Shown piece by piece: positions 52,266 to 63,700 of a DNA stretch of 64,000 nt (within the stretch, counting starts at the first letter, position 1; every line of letters starts with the position of its first letter). Position numbers and translations under genes: made by a program. A model generated the notes under the pieces. It ran no database searches, was not told the DNA's origin, and was given only the letters and a program-made list of their open reading frames with translations. This DNA is from Flavobacterium hercynium (GTDB lineage Bacteria > Bacteroidota > Bacteroidia > Flavobacteriales > Flavobacteriaceae). Location of the stretch: the NCBI RefSeq assembly GCF_002217285.1, contig NZ_MUGW01000002.1, positions 186,001 through 250,000 on the forward strand, given 5' to 3'.

Positions 52266-52853
52266 TTATTTAAAGAAATATAAAAATAAAAATAAATATA
52301 CCCATAATAAATCCAAAAAGTGCCAATACATCGCACCTAGTTCTATACCAAGAGTTTGAGTCGAATTGTATTTTTGTTTAAAATGATTATAAATTATAAT
52401 TAAAAGTGAAATTAGCCCTCCAGCCAAGTGTAATAAGTGCGTAACCGTTACTACATAAAGAAAAGTTGTAGTAATAGAACTACCTTCTCCTGTAAAATAA
52501 TAACCGCTGCTTACGATTTGTCCAAATCCAACAAATTGCAGCACTACAAACAATATACTTAGCGCTAATGTTGCAAAAAGCAATCCTGTAGTAGCACTTC
52601 TGTTGTCTTTTTGAATTGCTTTCTTAGCCAGATAAAAAGTAACACTACAAGCGATAATAACTGCTGTACTGTAATAAAAAGCCGAAGGCAATTCAAAATT
52701 CTTCAACCAATCTGCTCGTGACTTGCTCACCACAAAAGCACTTGTTAAGCCGGCAAACATCATGGTCATACTAACCATTGCAAACAACAAAATCAGTTTT
52801 GCTGATTTCGCTTTCTGTGCCTGCTCTTCACTTCTTGTCATTGTCATTTCCAT
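52266..52853 (-). CDS. Cytochrome c oxidase subunit III (short form)
   Basis: A 195-residue, five-helix subunit III-like protein without the insertion (FVVSKSRADWLKNFELPS, YFTGEGSS, YVVTVTHLLHLAGG, and YWHFLDLLWVYLF). It lies between cyoE and the larger subunit III gene, 4 nt from cyoE. Two different subunit III genes in a row are common in Bacteroidota caa3/cbb-type clusters. Confidence 0.9.
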   Translation of the reverse strand: MEMTMTRSEEQAQKAKSAKLILLFAMVSMTMMFAGLTSAFVVSKSRADWLKNFELPSAFYYSTAVIIACSVTFYLAKKAIQKDNRSATTGLLFATLALSILFVVLQFVGFGQIVSSGYYFTGEGSSITTTFLYVVTVTHLLHLAGGLISLLIIIYNHFKQKYNSTQTLGIELGAMYWHFLDLLWVYLFLFLYFFK

Positions 52854-52857
52854 AACA

Positions 52858-53760
52858 CTATCTTAAAAATTTATCTACGATATATATAATTTGCAGCAAT
52901 GAAATATACGAAACACTTACTAACATTAGTGTTCGTGCTGCCTTTGCCGTTCTCAGTTTATACAAACGTACGGCATAAAATAACATCCACAATCCTAATA
53001 AAAACACTAAAACTGCAGCAATCGGTGAAATGAATAATTGTCCTGTGTATCCTAAAACAGGTAACAATGAAGCAATTATTAACCAAATTGTGTATAAAAT
53101 AGTCTGCAATGCAGTTCCTTTATCTTTTTTACCTGTAGGCAACATAAAGATACCCGCTTTTTCGTAGTCTTCATACAAAAACCAGCCAATTGACCAGAAA
53201 TGCGGAAACTGCCAAAAAAACTGAATCAGGAATAACGTACCTGCTTCTATTCCAAAATCTCCTGTTGCGGCAACCCATCCTAACATAAATGGAATTGCTC
53301 CCGGAAAAGCACCCACAAAAACCGATAATGACGTTACCGTTTTTAATGGCGTATAAATACTTGTATATAAAAATATCGAAATGGCAGCAAACATTGCTGA
53401 TTTGGCATTTATTGTATACAACAATGTAATTCCAATAATTGTTAGCAGACTTGCTACAAACAAAGCCACTTTTGGTGACATACGCCCCGAGGAAACAGGA
53501 CGATTTTTAGTTCGATCCATCAACGAATCTATATCTTTCTCAATTACCTGATTAAAAGCATTTGATGCTCCTACCATGCAATAACCTCCTATTGCCAAAA
53601 CTACTAAAACACTCCATTGAAACGGATTGTCACCATTTACACCCAGCAAATATCCAGCAATAGAAGAAAACAAAACACTAATAGCTAAACCTGCCTTAGT
53701 TATTTCTTTGAAATCCTGAAATATTGATTTTAGTGTAATTGTATTTTTGATAGCGTTCAA
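52858..53760 (-). CDS. cyoE: Protoheme IX farnesyltransferase
   Basis: Converts heme B to heme O for terminal oxidases. The 300 residues have eight to nine membrane helices and the prenyltransferase signature NAFNQVIEKDIDSLMDRTKNRP followed by PLKTVTSLSVFVGAFPGAIP (given in part). Inner membrane. It is first in the oxidase operon, with a TACATTTG -7 box at 53796-53803. Confidence 0.94.
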   Translation of the reverse strand: MNAIKNTITLKSIFQDFKEITKAGLAISVLFSSIAGYLLGVNGDNPFQWSVLVVLAIGGYCMVGASNAFNQVIEKDIDSLMDRTKNRPVSSGRMSPKVALFVASLLTIIGITLLYTINAKSAMFAAISIFLYTSIYTPLKTVTSLSVFVGAFPGAIPFMLGWVAATGDFGIEAGTLFLIQFFWQFPHFWSIGWFLYEDYEKAGIFMLPTGKKDKGTALQTILYTIWLIIASLLPVLGYTGQLFISPIAAVLVFLLGLWMLFYAVRLYKLRTAKAARTLMLVSVSYISLLQIIYIVDKFLR

Positions 53761-53917
53761 TACAGTAATTGTTTGTATGTTTTTTTTGAGTGGTGCAAAT
53801 GTACAAATTAGATTGTAGAATCCTGACCTATAAATTTAGATTTTTTTCAATAAAACCTTTACAAAATAAGGACTTGTACATTTTTAACACTATTATTTCG
53901 AAAAATCTTATTAAATC

Positions 53918-56050
53918 CTAGTAATCAAAATACATATTAAAGATATCAGAACGTAAACCAACCGTAAACCATGTTGTACTTTGTTTAAAAGTAGCCGCTG
54001 TTTCTTGTGTCGGGTCAAAATTTCTATAAATAAAACTTCCAAATAATTTTAAATTGGTCATTGGATTAATCACATAACCGGTTTGAAGATCCGCTATAAA
54101 AACGCTTGTTTTATTTCCCTGACCCGGCTTTACTCCTTTATCAAACGGACGTTTATCATCATAACTTATGTAAATATTTCCTCCATAATTAAAACTATCT
54201 TCTGCGGTATTAAAATCTAAACCTCTTGTACCAACTGTTACTTTTGCATCGGCATAATAACGTCCTTTATGGTAGCGGGCAATAGTTACAAGTTCTTTGA
54301 AGTTTCCACCCCATTGATGCCCAACGCTCTGATTGTTATGACCGTAATTCGTAATTACAGCGCTATGAGAATACACGTAAGGACGAACATGGTTATATTC
54401 TACCTGAAACAATAAATCTTTTACAGAAAAAGCATTGTAGTACTTCGCTCCTATCTGGTATCCAAATTTATTTTTCCAGCTTTGTTCTCCTGCTTTCATA
54501 TCTGAAACCGAAAATTCATCGAGTAAAAACTGTCCGTATAAATTAAAATTGTTATTCCATTTGTATTTAGACGTTATTCCCAAAAGGGCATTTCCTGTTT
54601 TGGAAGACGATGTAAATTCTACGGTACGATAAAAAATAATTGGGTTAACAAAATTAACATCGAAGCCTCTGTTATTGGTATCTGTCCAAACAACAGATTC
54701 AAAAAAACCAAAGTTTAATTTATTTGAAACATTCCAGCTTAAATAATGATTCGCCATGAATTTTGTTGCATACGTACGTTCGGCTGTTACATCGTTACGT
54801 ACATCTTTAAGCCACATATAAGTATTGGTGTATTTAACTTTCCAGAACTTCGTATTAATTTTGAAATACGGATATGGACTAGGTCCGTCACTTTCTAATA
54901 ATGAACGATATCCATCACCAATAAAATTTCTTCCGTACCCTAATTGTAAATCAAAAAACTTGTTTGGTGTAAAGGTAATATTTGCTTCTGCCAAAGGAAA
55001 ATCGTAAGCATCCGTTTTAAAACGTTTTGCGATTCCAATTCCTGGAACAATTGCCGGATTACCTCCTGATGGTTTTATAGATTCTGCGTAGTCATTGTAG
55101 TAACCCGCGAAACGTCCCTGGCTTTCAAAAACGGTTGTTGTAAAATTGATTTGTTCTCCCAAACCTCCACGAAAGTTCAAAGCACGCGTATTTACATACG
55201 TATAAGATGCATCACTGTCTGAAGCTTTACCAACTTGTAAATCAAGAATAGGATTTAAAGACAGCCAATAATCTTCTCCCTGAATCTGCACCATATTCTG
55301 ATTCCAGAATTTTCGCCCTAACCAGGTTGAAACATTTTTCTGAAGTGATTCATTTACTGCTTTTAGATTGTAATATTTAGAAACTTCTGCATACGTATAA
55401 GGCTTAGAAGCGGTATGATTGTTACTTCCTACCTGATTCATTGCACCATCAAACTGCGCATAATAGCTATGAGAAAAAGGTACATTTAAATGACTGTTAA
55501 ACTCCGGATTGTTGTATTTTTTATAGACAATACTATCCAGTTCTGTCATTGGTTTTTGTTCCGGCTTTAAAATTTCTGCTGCTGCCGCTGCTTCTGCGGC
55601 CATTTGATCTGCGCTTTTTAAAGGAATAGCGATAGAAATAGTATATTTTGAATACGTAGGTTTTCCGCTGTACGTTGATGGTTTTATTTTCGGAAACAAA
55701 CCAAACACACGTGTCGCTTCTGTAGAAAGCTGTTCGTTTTCTGTATTTACATAAATCACTTTAAACTCTCCTTTTTCATCAACCTCAAAAAGCACTTTTA
55801 CTTCTCCTTTGTAATTGGATTGCTTTAAATTCTCTGGTACTTCAAAGTTATTGTATACAAAATCCTGTACTTCTTTATAAAAACAATCTTCTAATTTTTT
55901 AGATTGCAGGTTTTCACAATTTGGAAAAACAGGAAATTGCTCTGATGTAAAACCAGATTTTATGTTTGTTTCTTGTGAAAAAGCAAACAATGATGATAAA
56001 GCGAATGCAAAAGTTAGAAAAAACTTATTCAGGTAAATTTGGGCTTTCAT
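53918..56050 (-). CDS. remB: Gliding motility protein RemB
   Basis: A 710-residue outer-membrane protein. Signal peptide to about FAFSQETNI, then a TonB-C-terminal-like domain (about 45-150: NFEVPENLKQSNYKGEVKVLFEVDEKG and GLFPKIKPSTY), a Ala/Glu-rich linker and a large beta-rich barrel region. F. johnsoniae remB mutants fail in gliding on some surfaces, and its gene lies near sprA, as here. It directly follows deoC (0-nt gap), so it shares the transcript. Confidence 0.9.
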   Translation of the reverse strand: MKAQIYLNKFFLTFAFALSSLFAFSQETNIKSGFTSEQFPVFPNCENLQSKKLEDCFYKEVQDFVYNNFEVPENLKQSNYKGEVKVLFEVDEKGEFKVIYVNTENEQLSTEATRVFGLFPKIKPSTYSGKPTYSKYTISIAIPLKSADQMAAEAAAAAEILKPEQKPMTELDSIVYKKYNNPEFNSHLNVPFSHSYYAQFDGAMNQVGSNNHTASKPYTYAEVSKYYNLKAVNESLQKNVSTWLGRKFWNQNMVQIQGEDYWLSLNPILDLQVGKASDSDASYTYVNTRALNFRGGLGEQINFTTTVFESQGRFAGYYNDYAESIKPSGGNPAIVPGIGIAKRFKTDAYDFPLAEANITFTPNKFFDLQLGYGRNFIGDGYRSLLESDGPSPYPYFKINTKFWKVKYTNTYMWLKDVRNDVTAERTYATKFMANHYLSWNVSNKLNFGFFESVVWTDTNNRGFDVNFVNPIIFYRTVEFTSSSKTGNALLGITSKYKWNNNFNLYGQFLLDEFSVSDMKAGEQSWKNKFGYQIGAKYYNAFSVKDLLFQVEYNHVRPYVYSHSAVITNYGHNNQSVGHQWGGNFKELVTIARYHKGRYYADAKVTVGTRGLDFNTAEDSFNYGGNIYISYDDKRPFDKGVKPGQGNKTSVFIADLQTGYVINPMTNLKLFGSFIYRNFDPTQETAATFKQSTTWFTVGLRSDIFNMYFDY

Positions 56051-56794
56051 TTAATATTGATTTGTGGTATTTTCTCCGTTTGCAATGGCTTTTGCTGCCG
56101 AAGTTCCTATTCTTTTTACTCCTAATTCGATCATTTCTACAGCATCATCAAAGGAACGGATTCCCCCAGCTGCTTTTACAGACAAAGGCGATGCGTTTTC
56201 TAACATCATGATAATGGCAGGAACGGTAGCTCCGTTTGGTAAATCATTTTCGGTTTTAAAAAATCCTGTTGATGATTTTACAAAAACAGAAGCGTACTCT
56301 TCTTCTTTAAAATTGGATATAACAACATTTTTTATCAAAGCCGAGAGCTGAATAATTTCTTTTTCACTCAAAGCCGCAACTTCAATAATCCACTTTACGG
56401 TTTTATTGCTAGCGAGACCAATTTGAGTACCAATAAGAATTTCTTCTTTTACTAATGCTATATCTCCATTTTTGAAAGCTTCATAATTACAAACAAAATC
56501 CAGATCATCTGCTCCGTTTTCGATTGCCTCATTGGCTTCTTTAATTTTTGTTTCGATATTTGATTTTCCTTCAGGAAAGTCTATAACTGTTCCGATAAGC
56601 AATGGTGAATTTGCTTTTAGAATCATTTGTTTTGCCAAAGCAACCTGATCAGGACGAATCATAATCAGTTTAAAACCTTCCTCTATTGCTTCTGCAATTT
56701 CTTTTTTGACCACACTGTTATTCTCTTCTTCCGAAAGTCCGGCTTGAGCAGCAGTTTTCAAATAAGTTGAATCTAAATATTGTTTTACATTCAT
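56051..56794 (-). CDS. deoC: Deoxyribose-phosphate aldolase
   Basis: Cleaves 2-deoxyribose 5-phosphate to glyceraldehyde 3-phosphate and acetaldehyde. The Schiff-base Lys173 lies in VFVKSSTGFF, and the second lysine in VKAAGGIRS. At 247 residues it is a typical TIM barrel with YLDSTYLK at the start. TATTTTTG at 56821-56828 is its promoter -7 box. It has no deoxynucleoside partners nearby and is co-transcribed with remB. Confidence 0.94.
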   Translation of the reverse strand: MNVKQYLDSTYLKTAAQAGLSEEENNSVVKKEIAEAIEEGFKLIMIRPDQVALAKQMILKANSPLLIGTVIDFPEGKSNIETKIKEANEAIENGADDLDFVCNYEAFKNGDIALVKEEILIGTQIGLASNKTVKWIIEVAALSEKEIIQLSALIKNVVISNFKEEEYASVFVKSSTGFFKTENDLPNGATVPAIIMMLENASPLSVKAAGGIRSFDDAVEMIELGVKRIGTSAAKAIANGENTTNQY

Positions 56795-56820
56795 GGCTAT
56801 GGCGTTAGGTGGAATTTCGA

Positions 56821-56828
56821 CAAAAATA
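56821..56828 (-). promoter_or_regulatory. -7 box of the deoC-remB operon
   Basis: TATTTTTG on the minus strand, 26 nt upstream of the deoC ATG. No clear -33 TTG. Confidence 0.45.
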
Positions 56829-56882
56829 CGTTTAATATTCAGAAAAAAAACACTCTTTGTTAAGGTTGCCTTTTTTGGGCAT

Positions 56883-56903
56883 AAAAAAACCCACCGAAGT
56901 GGG
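56883..56903 (-). terminator. Terminator of the vanZ/gcvH transcript
   Basis: CCCAC / GTGGG stem with a 4-nt loop (CGAA), extended by A-T pairs, and T-rich on the minus strand. The hairpin is short, so the call is moderate. Confidence 0.62.
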
Positions 56904-56913
56904 AATTTATTTT

Positions 56914-57297
56914 TTAAATTTTATCGATTTGTTTTTTAAAAGCTATGGCTGAAAAAACACCCATTGTAGCTCCAATTGTATTGGCTAAAATATCTGCTAC
57001 ATCTGATGCCCGGGTTACCGTAAAAACACTTTGAAGTATTTCGATTGTAATTCCAAAAAAAACAGAAAATATAAAGGAGATTAGATAAGCTTTATAATCA
57101 TCTGCACCTTTACCTTTTAGTTCTTTCTTGAAAAATAAAATCCAGGAAACTGTAAATCCAAAGTGAAAACAAAAGTGTACAATTTTATCAATACTCGGAA
57201 AATTAACTGCCGGAATATTACTGGAATCTGTTAAACAAAAATAAGTAATAATCCCCGAACAAATAATTGCCCAAAGAAGTAAGAATTGTTTAGGCAC
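56914..57297 (-). CDS. VanZ family protein
   Basis: A 127-residue membrane protein with three or four helices (about 5-22, 40-60, 72-95, 100-120), of the VanZ-like family first seen next to glycopeptide resistance genes; here it is a core gene. Start is GTG at 57297, inside the gcvH stop region (8-nt overlap), implying translational coupling. Function unknown. Confidence 0.82.
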   Translation of the reverse strand: MPKQFLLLWAIICSGIITYFCLTDSSNIPAVNFPSIDKIVHFCFHFGFTVSWILFFKKELKGKGADDYKAYLISFIFSVFFGITIEILQSVFTVTRASDVADILANTIGATMGVFSAIAFKKQIDKI

Positions 57298-57670
57298 CTA
57301 TTAATTGTTTATACGCTTCGTCAGAAAGTAAAGAATCTATTTCTGATGCATCAGCAATTTTTATTTTAATCATCCATCCTGCTCCGTAAGGATCAGAGTT
57401 CACTGTTTCCGGTGCGCTCTCCAAACTGTCATTAAAGGCAATAATTTCTCCTGTTAAAGGTAAAAACAAATCCGACACTGTTTTTACAGCTTCAACTGTT
57501 CCAAAAACCTCATCTTTATCAAGTGTCTGATCTAAAGTCTCTACTTCAACATACACGATATCTCCTAACTCTTTTTGTGCAAAATGAGTAATTCCTACAG
57601 TTGCAACATCTCCTTCGATGCTAACCCATTCGTGATCTTTTGTGTACTTTAAATTTGCTGGTATGCTCAT
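57290..57670 (-). CDS. gcvH: Glycine cleavage system H protein
   Basis: Carries aminomethyl groups on lipoyl-lysine between the P, T and L proteins. The 126 residues show the lipoylation site Lys63 in [11 protein letters not shown] and the [12 protein letters not shown] start. gcvP and gcvT are not in the window. It is located between vanZ and sprA, an order that is conserved with F. johnsoniae as I remember it. Confidence 0.96.
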   Translation of the reverse strand: MSIPANLKYTKDHEWVSIEGDVATVGITHFAQKELGDIVYVEVETLDQTLDKDEVFGTVEAVKTVSDLFLPLTGEIIAFNDSLESAPETVNSDPYGAGWMIKIKIADASEIDSLLSDEAYKQLIGA

Positions 57671-57756
57671 AATAGTATGTTTGAAAAATTGATTATTTAA
57701 TATTTAAGCAACAAATGTAACAATCTTCTAATTAAATCTTGTTTAGAATTTCATAA

Positions 57757-60700
57757 TTAATTTCCAAAATTATATCGAAGTGTAAATCCTGAACGTATGT
57801 TCGTTAACGGGAATGACGTCGAAATAACTGCTTTTGAAAACGAATGATCATAATAAAATATTGCCGTTAAGTTTTTACTGAACGAATAATCTGCTGTAAG
57901 TTTTACTGACCAGATATTTTGTCCCGCTGCTAATTGATTGTTATCATAATCTAAGTAACGTACCAATGTTTCGTTATTTCTTAGTGAGAAATCAGCTTTA
58001 ATATTGATGTCACTTTTTATAATTCCTGTTGGATTGTCTGCCAGCGTCGAAGAAAATATAACGTCTTTAAAACGATATCCTACACCTACTATATATTCTA
58101 ATCCTTTTACTTCTGTCAATAAATTATTATCAAAACTCATCGATAATGCTCTGTCTTTTTTAACCTCTGTCAATAATCTGAAAGAACTCTTCAATTCAAA
58201 ATCCATACGAATAAGTGGGCTAAACTGCTCAACCAAATTGACATTGGACATAATTGTTTTATTAAAGAAGTTGGTATTGATATCTACTCCGTTTGGATCT
58301 TTACTATAATCAAAATTAGATCTAAACTGATTTATCGTATACGATGCTCTGTAATTATGCTGTAACGAAAAACGTTTAAATTTATCTTTAAAAAACTTGT
58401 AACGCATCAATCCATTATATTTTACGCTCCAGTTTGGAATAGGGAAATTTTTAAAAATCCCTGTCGAAGTACTTGATGCATCAGCACCTGAATAGGCGGC
58501 TAAAAAGGCTGGCAATAAAACTGCCTGATTGCTTTTTCCATACCCCATAGGATAGCCCTGATTTGAAACATACAACGCATAATTAGGATCTGTTTCCGCA
58601 GGAATAGGATTATTTGCGTCTCCATATCTCGGAACTACAGCACCATATCTTCCTTCTGCCAAACGGTTGGCTATAATTAAACGATTATTTCTAAAAGCAT
58701 CAAATGCTTCTGATTCTGTTTCATTACTGGTAGAAAATGCGGTTTTAATTAATACTGTTGAAATAGAAAACATACCGTACGTATAAGGTGATTGCGGCAT
58801 ATACATTCCGTCTTCTCTAACGCTGTATTGTTCCGATGAATTTTCAGAAAAAGATCTGTCCATTGTTAAATCGACCTTTAAGTCCGGCAGTAAATCAATA
58901 TTTGCTGTTACTTTTAAAAGTTTGGTTGATACTTGTTCAAAATTTTGATTAAAGTCTGCATAATTGGTTAACCATCCTCTTTTTGCAGCTTCATAACGAA
59001 CGTCTTCCTGGCTTCCGAACACAAATCCTAATGAAGGTCTTGAACTGCCTAAAAATCCAACACTTGGTGTATAACCCGGTAAAACAGTTCCGCTAGTTGT
59101 AGTATAATTAACCTGAACATTTTTTACACTGGTCAAAATACCAATTAGTCCGTCATAAAAAGGATTTTTATTCACTACCGGTTTAGCTGTATTAACGATT
59201 TTTTCTCCCGGTTTTGGCGGAGCTGTTGTTTTAGGTTTTGCCGGTTTTTTACCTCCCGGAACTAAGCCTAAATATTTATACAACATCGTCATGTTAAAGG
59301 TAGATGCCAAAGTATTTGAATTGGCATTTTGAATTACGTTTCCTAAATTGTATTCTGTCCCATTTTCATCAACAAACTCAGATAAAGCTGTAGATGATCT
59401 TTGCCAGTTGTAATCTGCGGTATAAGAATAAGTAGCTTTTACAAAACTAAAAACAGGAATTTTATTTATCGGAAGATCATAATTCACGATTAATTGCTGA
59501 GTATGATTATTTGGTGTTCCGATGTCCCAGTAATCATCCCAGATAGTAAAATCTTCTTTTGGCGAATTGTCATCATTCAAAAAGTTTCTCACAATATTAT
59601 TTGATGATGCTGTATAGTTTAGCTTCAATGATTTTGTCAAATTATATCCAAAACCATATTGGTAATTAAATGCAAAATTTCTTCTGTAAAGCGGGTCCAA
59701 TCCAATTCCTTCAACATCGACTTGTCTGTATTGCTGACGGTTGCTTTGTCTTAAAATATTGGTATTAAAGGTAATATTCGAAGGCAAATAATTAAAATTG
59801 AAATCACTTAACATTTTCCAATATTCACTTTTCTTCATGAATTTGGTCTTTTTAAAAGGAACTACTTCTTTGTTCTGAAAAGTATAAGCATAATTCACAG
59901 CAGTATTAGACTGCTCGTCAACATAGCTTTCAATTTCATAATCGTGACGTTCTACTTGATTGTAAGATTGAGAAAATGTTAAATTTTCTACATCATAAAT
60001 GTGTGGTTTTTTCTCTTGCGGTCTGTCTTTTCTAACACCAATAAAATTGATACTTCTTCGTTTTGTATAATCAATAGCACGGTTTCTAATGTTATCTTTT
60101 TCTGCCTGATTTGTTGTTTCATTTAACAACTGATCCAACTTGATATCCTGATTGAAAGGATCATATTCCGGTGTAATTGTTTCTTCACCAACAGCGTAAT
60201 TAAACGGCAGATTTACGCCCCATTTTGGTGGCAATAATTTCCCAAGATTTAAATTGGTTACGATATTATATTGCTGAACATCTTCACGATCTCTTTCATT
60301 AGCTCCTTGTTCTAAAGATCCAAAACCAATGGTACTTTTACGTCCTGTTGCGGAAACAGTAGCAAAATCTGCCATGTTGGTATCTATGTTTAATATAGCG
60401 GCCATTCCGCCTTTGTTCTCCATATCCGACATACGAAGCTCGTTAAACCAAACCTCACCTTTTATGTCTTTATGATCTGCAGCACTTTTTACTCCGACCA
60501 TTAAATTTCGAACTAAACCAAAATTAGGATTTCCTTTTATACCTAATCTTAATTTGCTATCGCCGTCACCTCCGTTTAAGCTCAAATCATCATCCGGGTA
60601 ATAGATCCCGTTGATATCTCGCTTATCCGAATTGATGTCAATACTCATTGCCTTTATTTTCATCTTGGTCAATAAATCAAGTGCAAGATCAATATTATTC

Positions 60701-63700
60701 TGATCCATCCAGACCTGATCCGGAGTAATCGAACAAGAGCCTCCTGTTCTGGTAACCTTTAGCGGAATTTCGACCTGATAGAAGTTTTGTGTAAAGTCAT
60801 TTCCAAAACGAATAAAACCAACCATTTCATCATCAAGTAAGGTGTTTTCGTTTGGCAAAGACTCAGCATGCAAGAACATCTTAAGTTTTTTGTACTGACG
60901 CATATCGACGCTTACATTCTTAAAAACGCCTCGCGAATCTCCTGCTTGTAATCCTCCACCTGAAACCTGCAATGCTAATGATTGTTCGTTTTGATTGATA
61001 ATGGTATTATTGTTATACAATTGCTCTCTTTGTACACCTGGCGGAATCACATAATTTACAGGGCATTTTGTACCGTTTTCCTGAACGTTAACTGCTATAA
61101 CATTAAAATCTGTATTGTCATCGTCTGGGTTTACATCATTAGCATCTAATGTACTGGTATATCTTCTCCATTCTCCTCTTACAAGATCCAATGCTCCAAA
61201 ACGTACTGTCATCTGATCGTTAAAACCCGTCATGAACATACGCATGAATCGAATCGATCTAAAATCTGTAATATTACCAATCGTATTTTGAGGTTGTGAA
61301 ACTGGTATTTTAAACTGAATCCATCTGGCAGTTGTTGAACTACCGTTTGGCAATTCGACATTGGTTACTTCACGAATATCTGTAATATAATTTTGTCCAA
61401 CCTGCATTCCCGGTCTAATATCAATGCTATACTCATAATAAGCATTTATGGTATTCATTGTATTATCACGATTGATATCCTCAACATCCGGCAATGTTGT
61501 AGATCCACGATTTGGATCATCTATACTAACCGGTGAGTTACCTTCTAATCCATTGTAATGTTTGTATCGATCCTGTACACCTCCATTTGCATTTAAATAA
61601 TATTGATAATTATCCGCAGCAGGATCGGGTTCTGACGCATAATTAGTATAAACTGCACCTTCTTTTGCATCCGGCAAACCATCTAAACCAACATCTTGAT
61701 TTTTACGGTTATCGGCATTGGTATCAAAGGCATAAATCAAAGATTGCGAAGCTGGAACGTCTCCCCAAAGTGGTTGTGGATTTACTAAAACCTGATCCGG
61801 ACCTAATCCATTTTCGTATTGTTTTCTTCCGTCTTTTAATATGTCTTCAGAAACTTCACCTAAATTAAAGTATATTTTACCTGCATTGCTTACTTGTGCC
61901 TGTCCATTTCCTACGTAAGGATCGAGTACCCAAAACTGAATATATTCAACATTTCCCTGTTCAAAGTTTGTCGAATTTAAGGCACGCATTATCCCTCCAA
62001 AATTCCCTGTTTTAACTTCTGTATTAAAACTTGGATTGTTATTGTACGGACCTCTTTCTGACGGAAAGTAGGTTAAGTCTAATGTGTTTATAACCTGTAC
62101 CTGACCTTGTGCGATATCTGTATTTGGATACAGCTCTTTACTGTAAACTCTTCGTGTTGTATTTAAAGACAAATCATCATTTGAAATACCGGAAGGTTTT
62201 GACGCATAAAATACCGGATCTATGGTATACCAAGCCAGTTTCGCTCTTTTATAACCATACTCCATAGTATTGGAACTGGCATTAAAAGTATTATCGGTTA
62301 AAGAATTTACAAATGGTGTTGATGCCAGACTCCATGCAAATGCAGATCGCATATCGATAGTAGATTGCGAACCTTCAAAATCATCCACATAAATAGTTGC
62401 TTCCCCTTCGAACTCACTTGCTTTTGGTGCATCAGGTTTTAGGAATGCTACTTCTCCACGAATAGATAGATTCGAAGGAACATCGGTATCTAAATTTGGT
62501 AATTTGTTGACCAATCTGGTAAAGAAAGGAACTTCTGTTGAGAAATTTCCATTAAAACCAAAAATCGTATTATTTACAGATTCCTGACCGTAACTTGATT
62601 TTTGAGTAAATGGTCTTTCGGTCATTTTTAAATACGTTCCGCCTACTACAAAATTCTCCGAAATTTTATGTTCGATATTGAATCCCATAAATCTTCTGGT
62701 TTGTTGCCCGAAAATGGAATTGTTTTCTAACGATACTTCAATTGGAGTATTTGATGCTTGCAGGGAAGGATCTAAAATCTGAACTCTTCCTAATTGATAA
62801 TCTACGCTGTAATCTACTCCTTCTACTAAAACTCTTCCGGCAGCTGTTACAACAACAGAACCTTGCGGTACATTGAATGCCCCAATTGGGATTCCGCCCC
62901 CACCTGAAGACTTATATTTTCCGCGAAGTAAAAATTTATTTTTATCACTATCCTGTAAAGCTCCGGATTGTGTATTTCGATACATGTTTCTAAACACGTA
63001 TTGTTTTTGATTGGCATTATAAGTATCCGGATTATTATAATCTTCCAGAGAACCTTGATTTTGTAACTTTCTAAACAAAAGTTCTCCAAAAGGTTCTTTG
63101 CTCGTAAAAATAATTCTTCCGTTTTGGGCATCTACGGTTATCCCGGGAATGTAATCAAAGAAACCATCTCCCCCACCTTGCGGATCGTTATTATAATTTA
63201 ATCGATCCATATTAAAAACATTTAACAATACCGTTTCATCAACTTTGTTATCTGCACTTGCGTTGGCAGGAAAAGTTGTTCCGGGAACTGGTTTGATGTA
63301 ATTTATAGGAGAAGGATCTGTATAAAGAATGTTTAATCTAAAATCATCTTGTTTTAATTGATACGCCTGAGGAATCTGATACACGTTTTTCATCATCAAG
63401 TTCCAAACCGGATTCTGAACGTTTGTCAAACTGCTTTTCAGCATTTTTAAAATCAAACTCTGCGTGATAATGGTTTGATTGGAACTGTTATCTCCTGTAA
63501 CAACTGTACCATCAACACCATCACTACCAAATTCTCCTACCTGATACACCTGATCACCTATAGTATACTCATACGCAACGGCTAATATTTCGTCATTAGC
63601 CAGACGTTGTTGCAAAGAGATATATCCTAACTGTGGGTTATAACTAAATTCAGCAGAAGTTAATTTTCTGGCGTTTTCTAAAACAGAGTAATCTGTTCCT

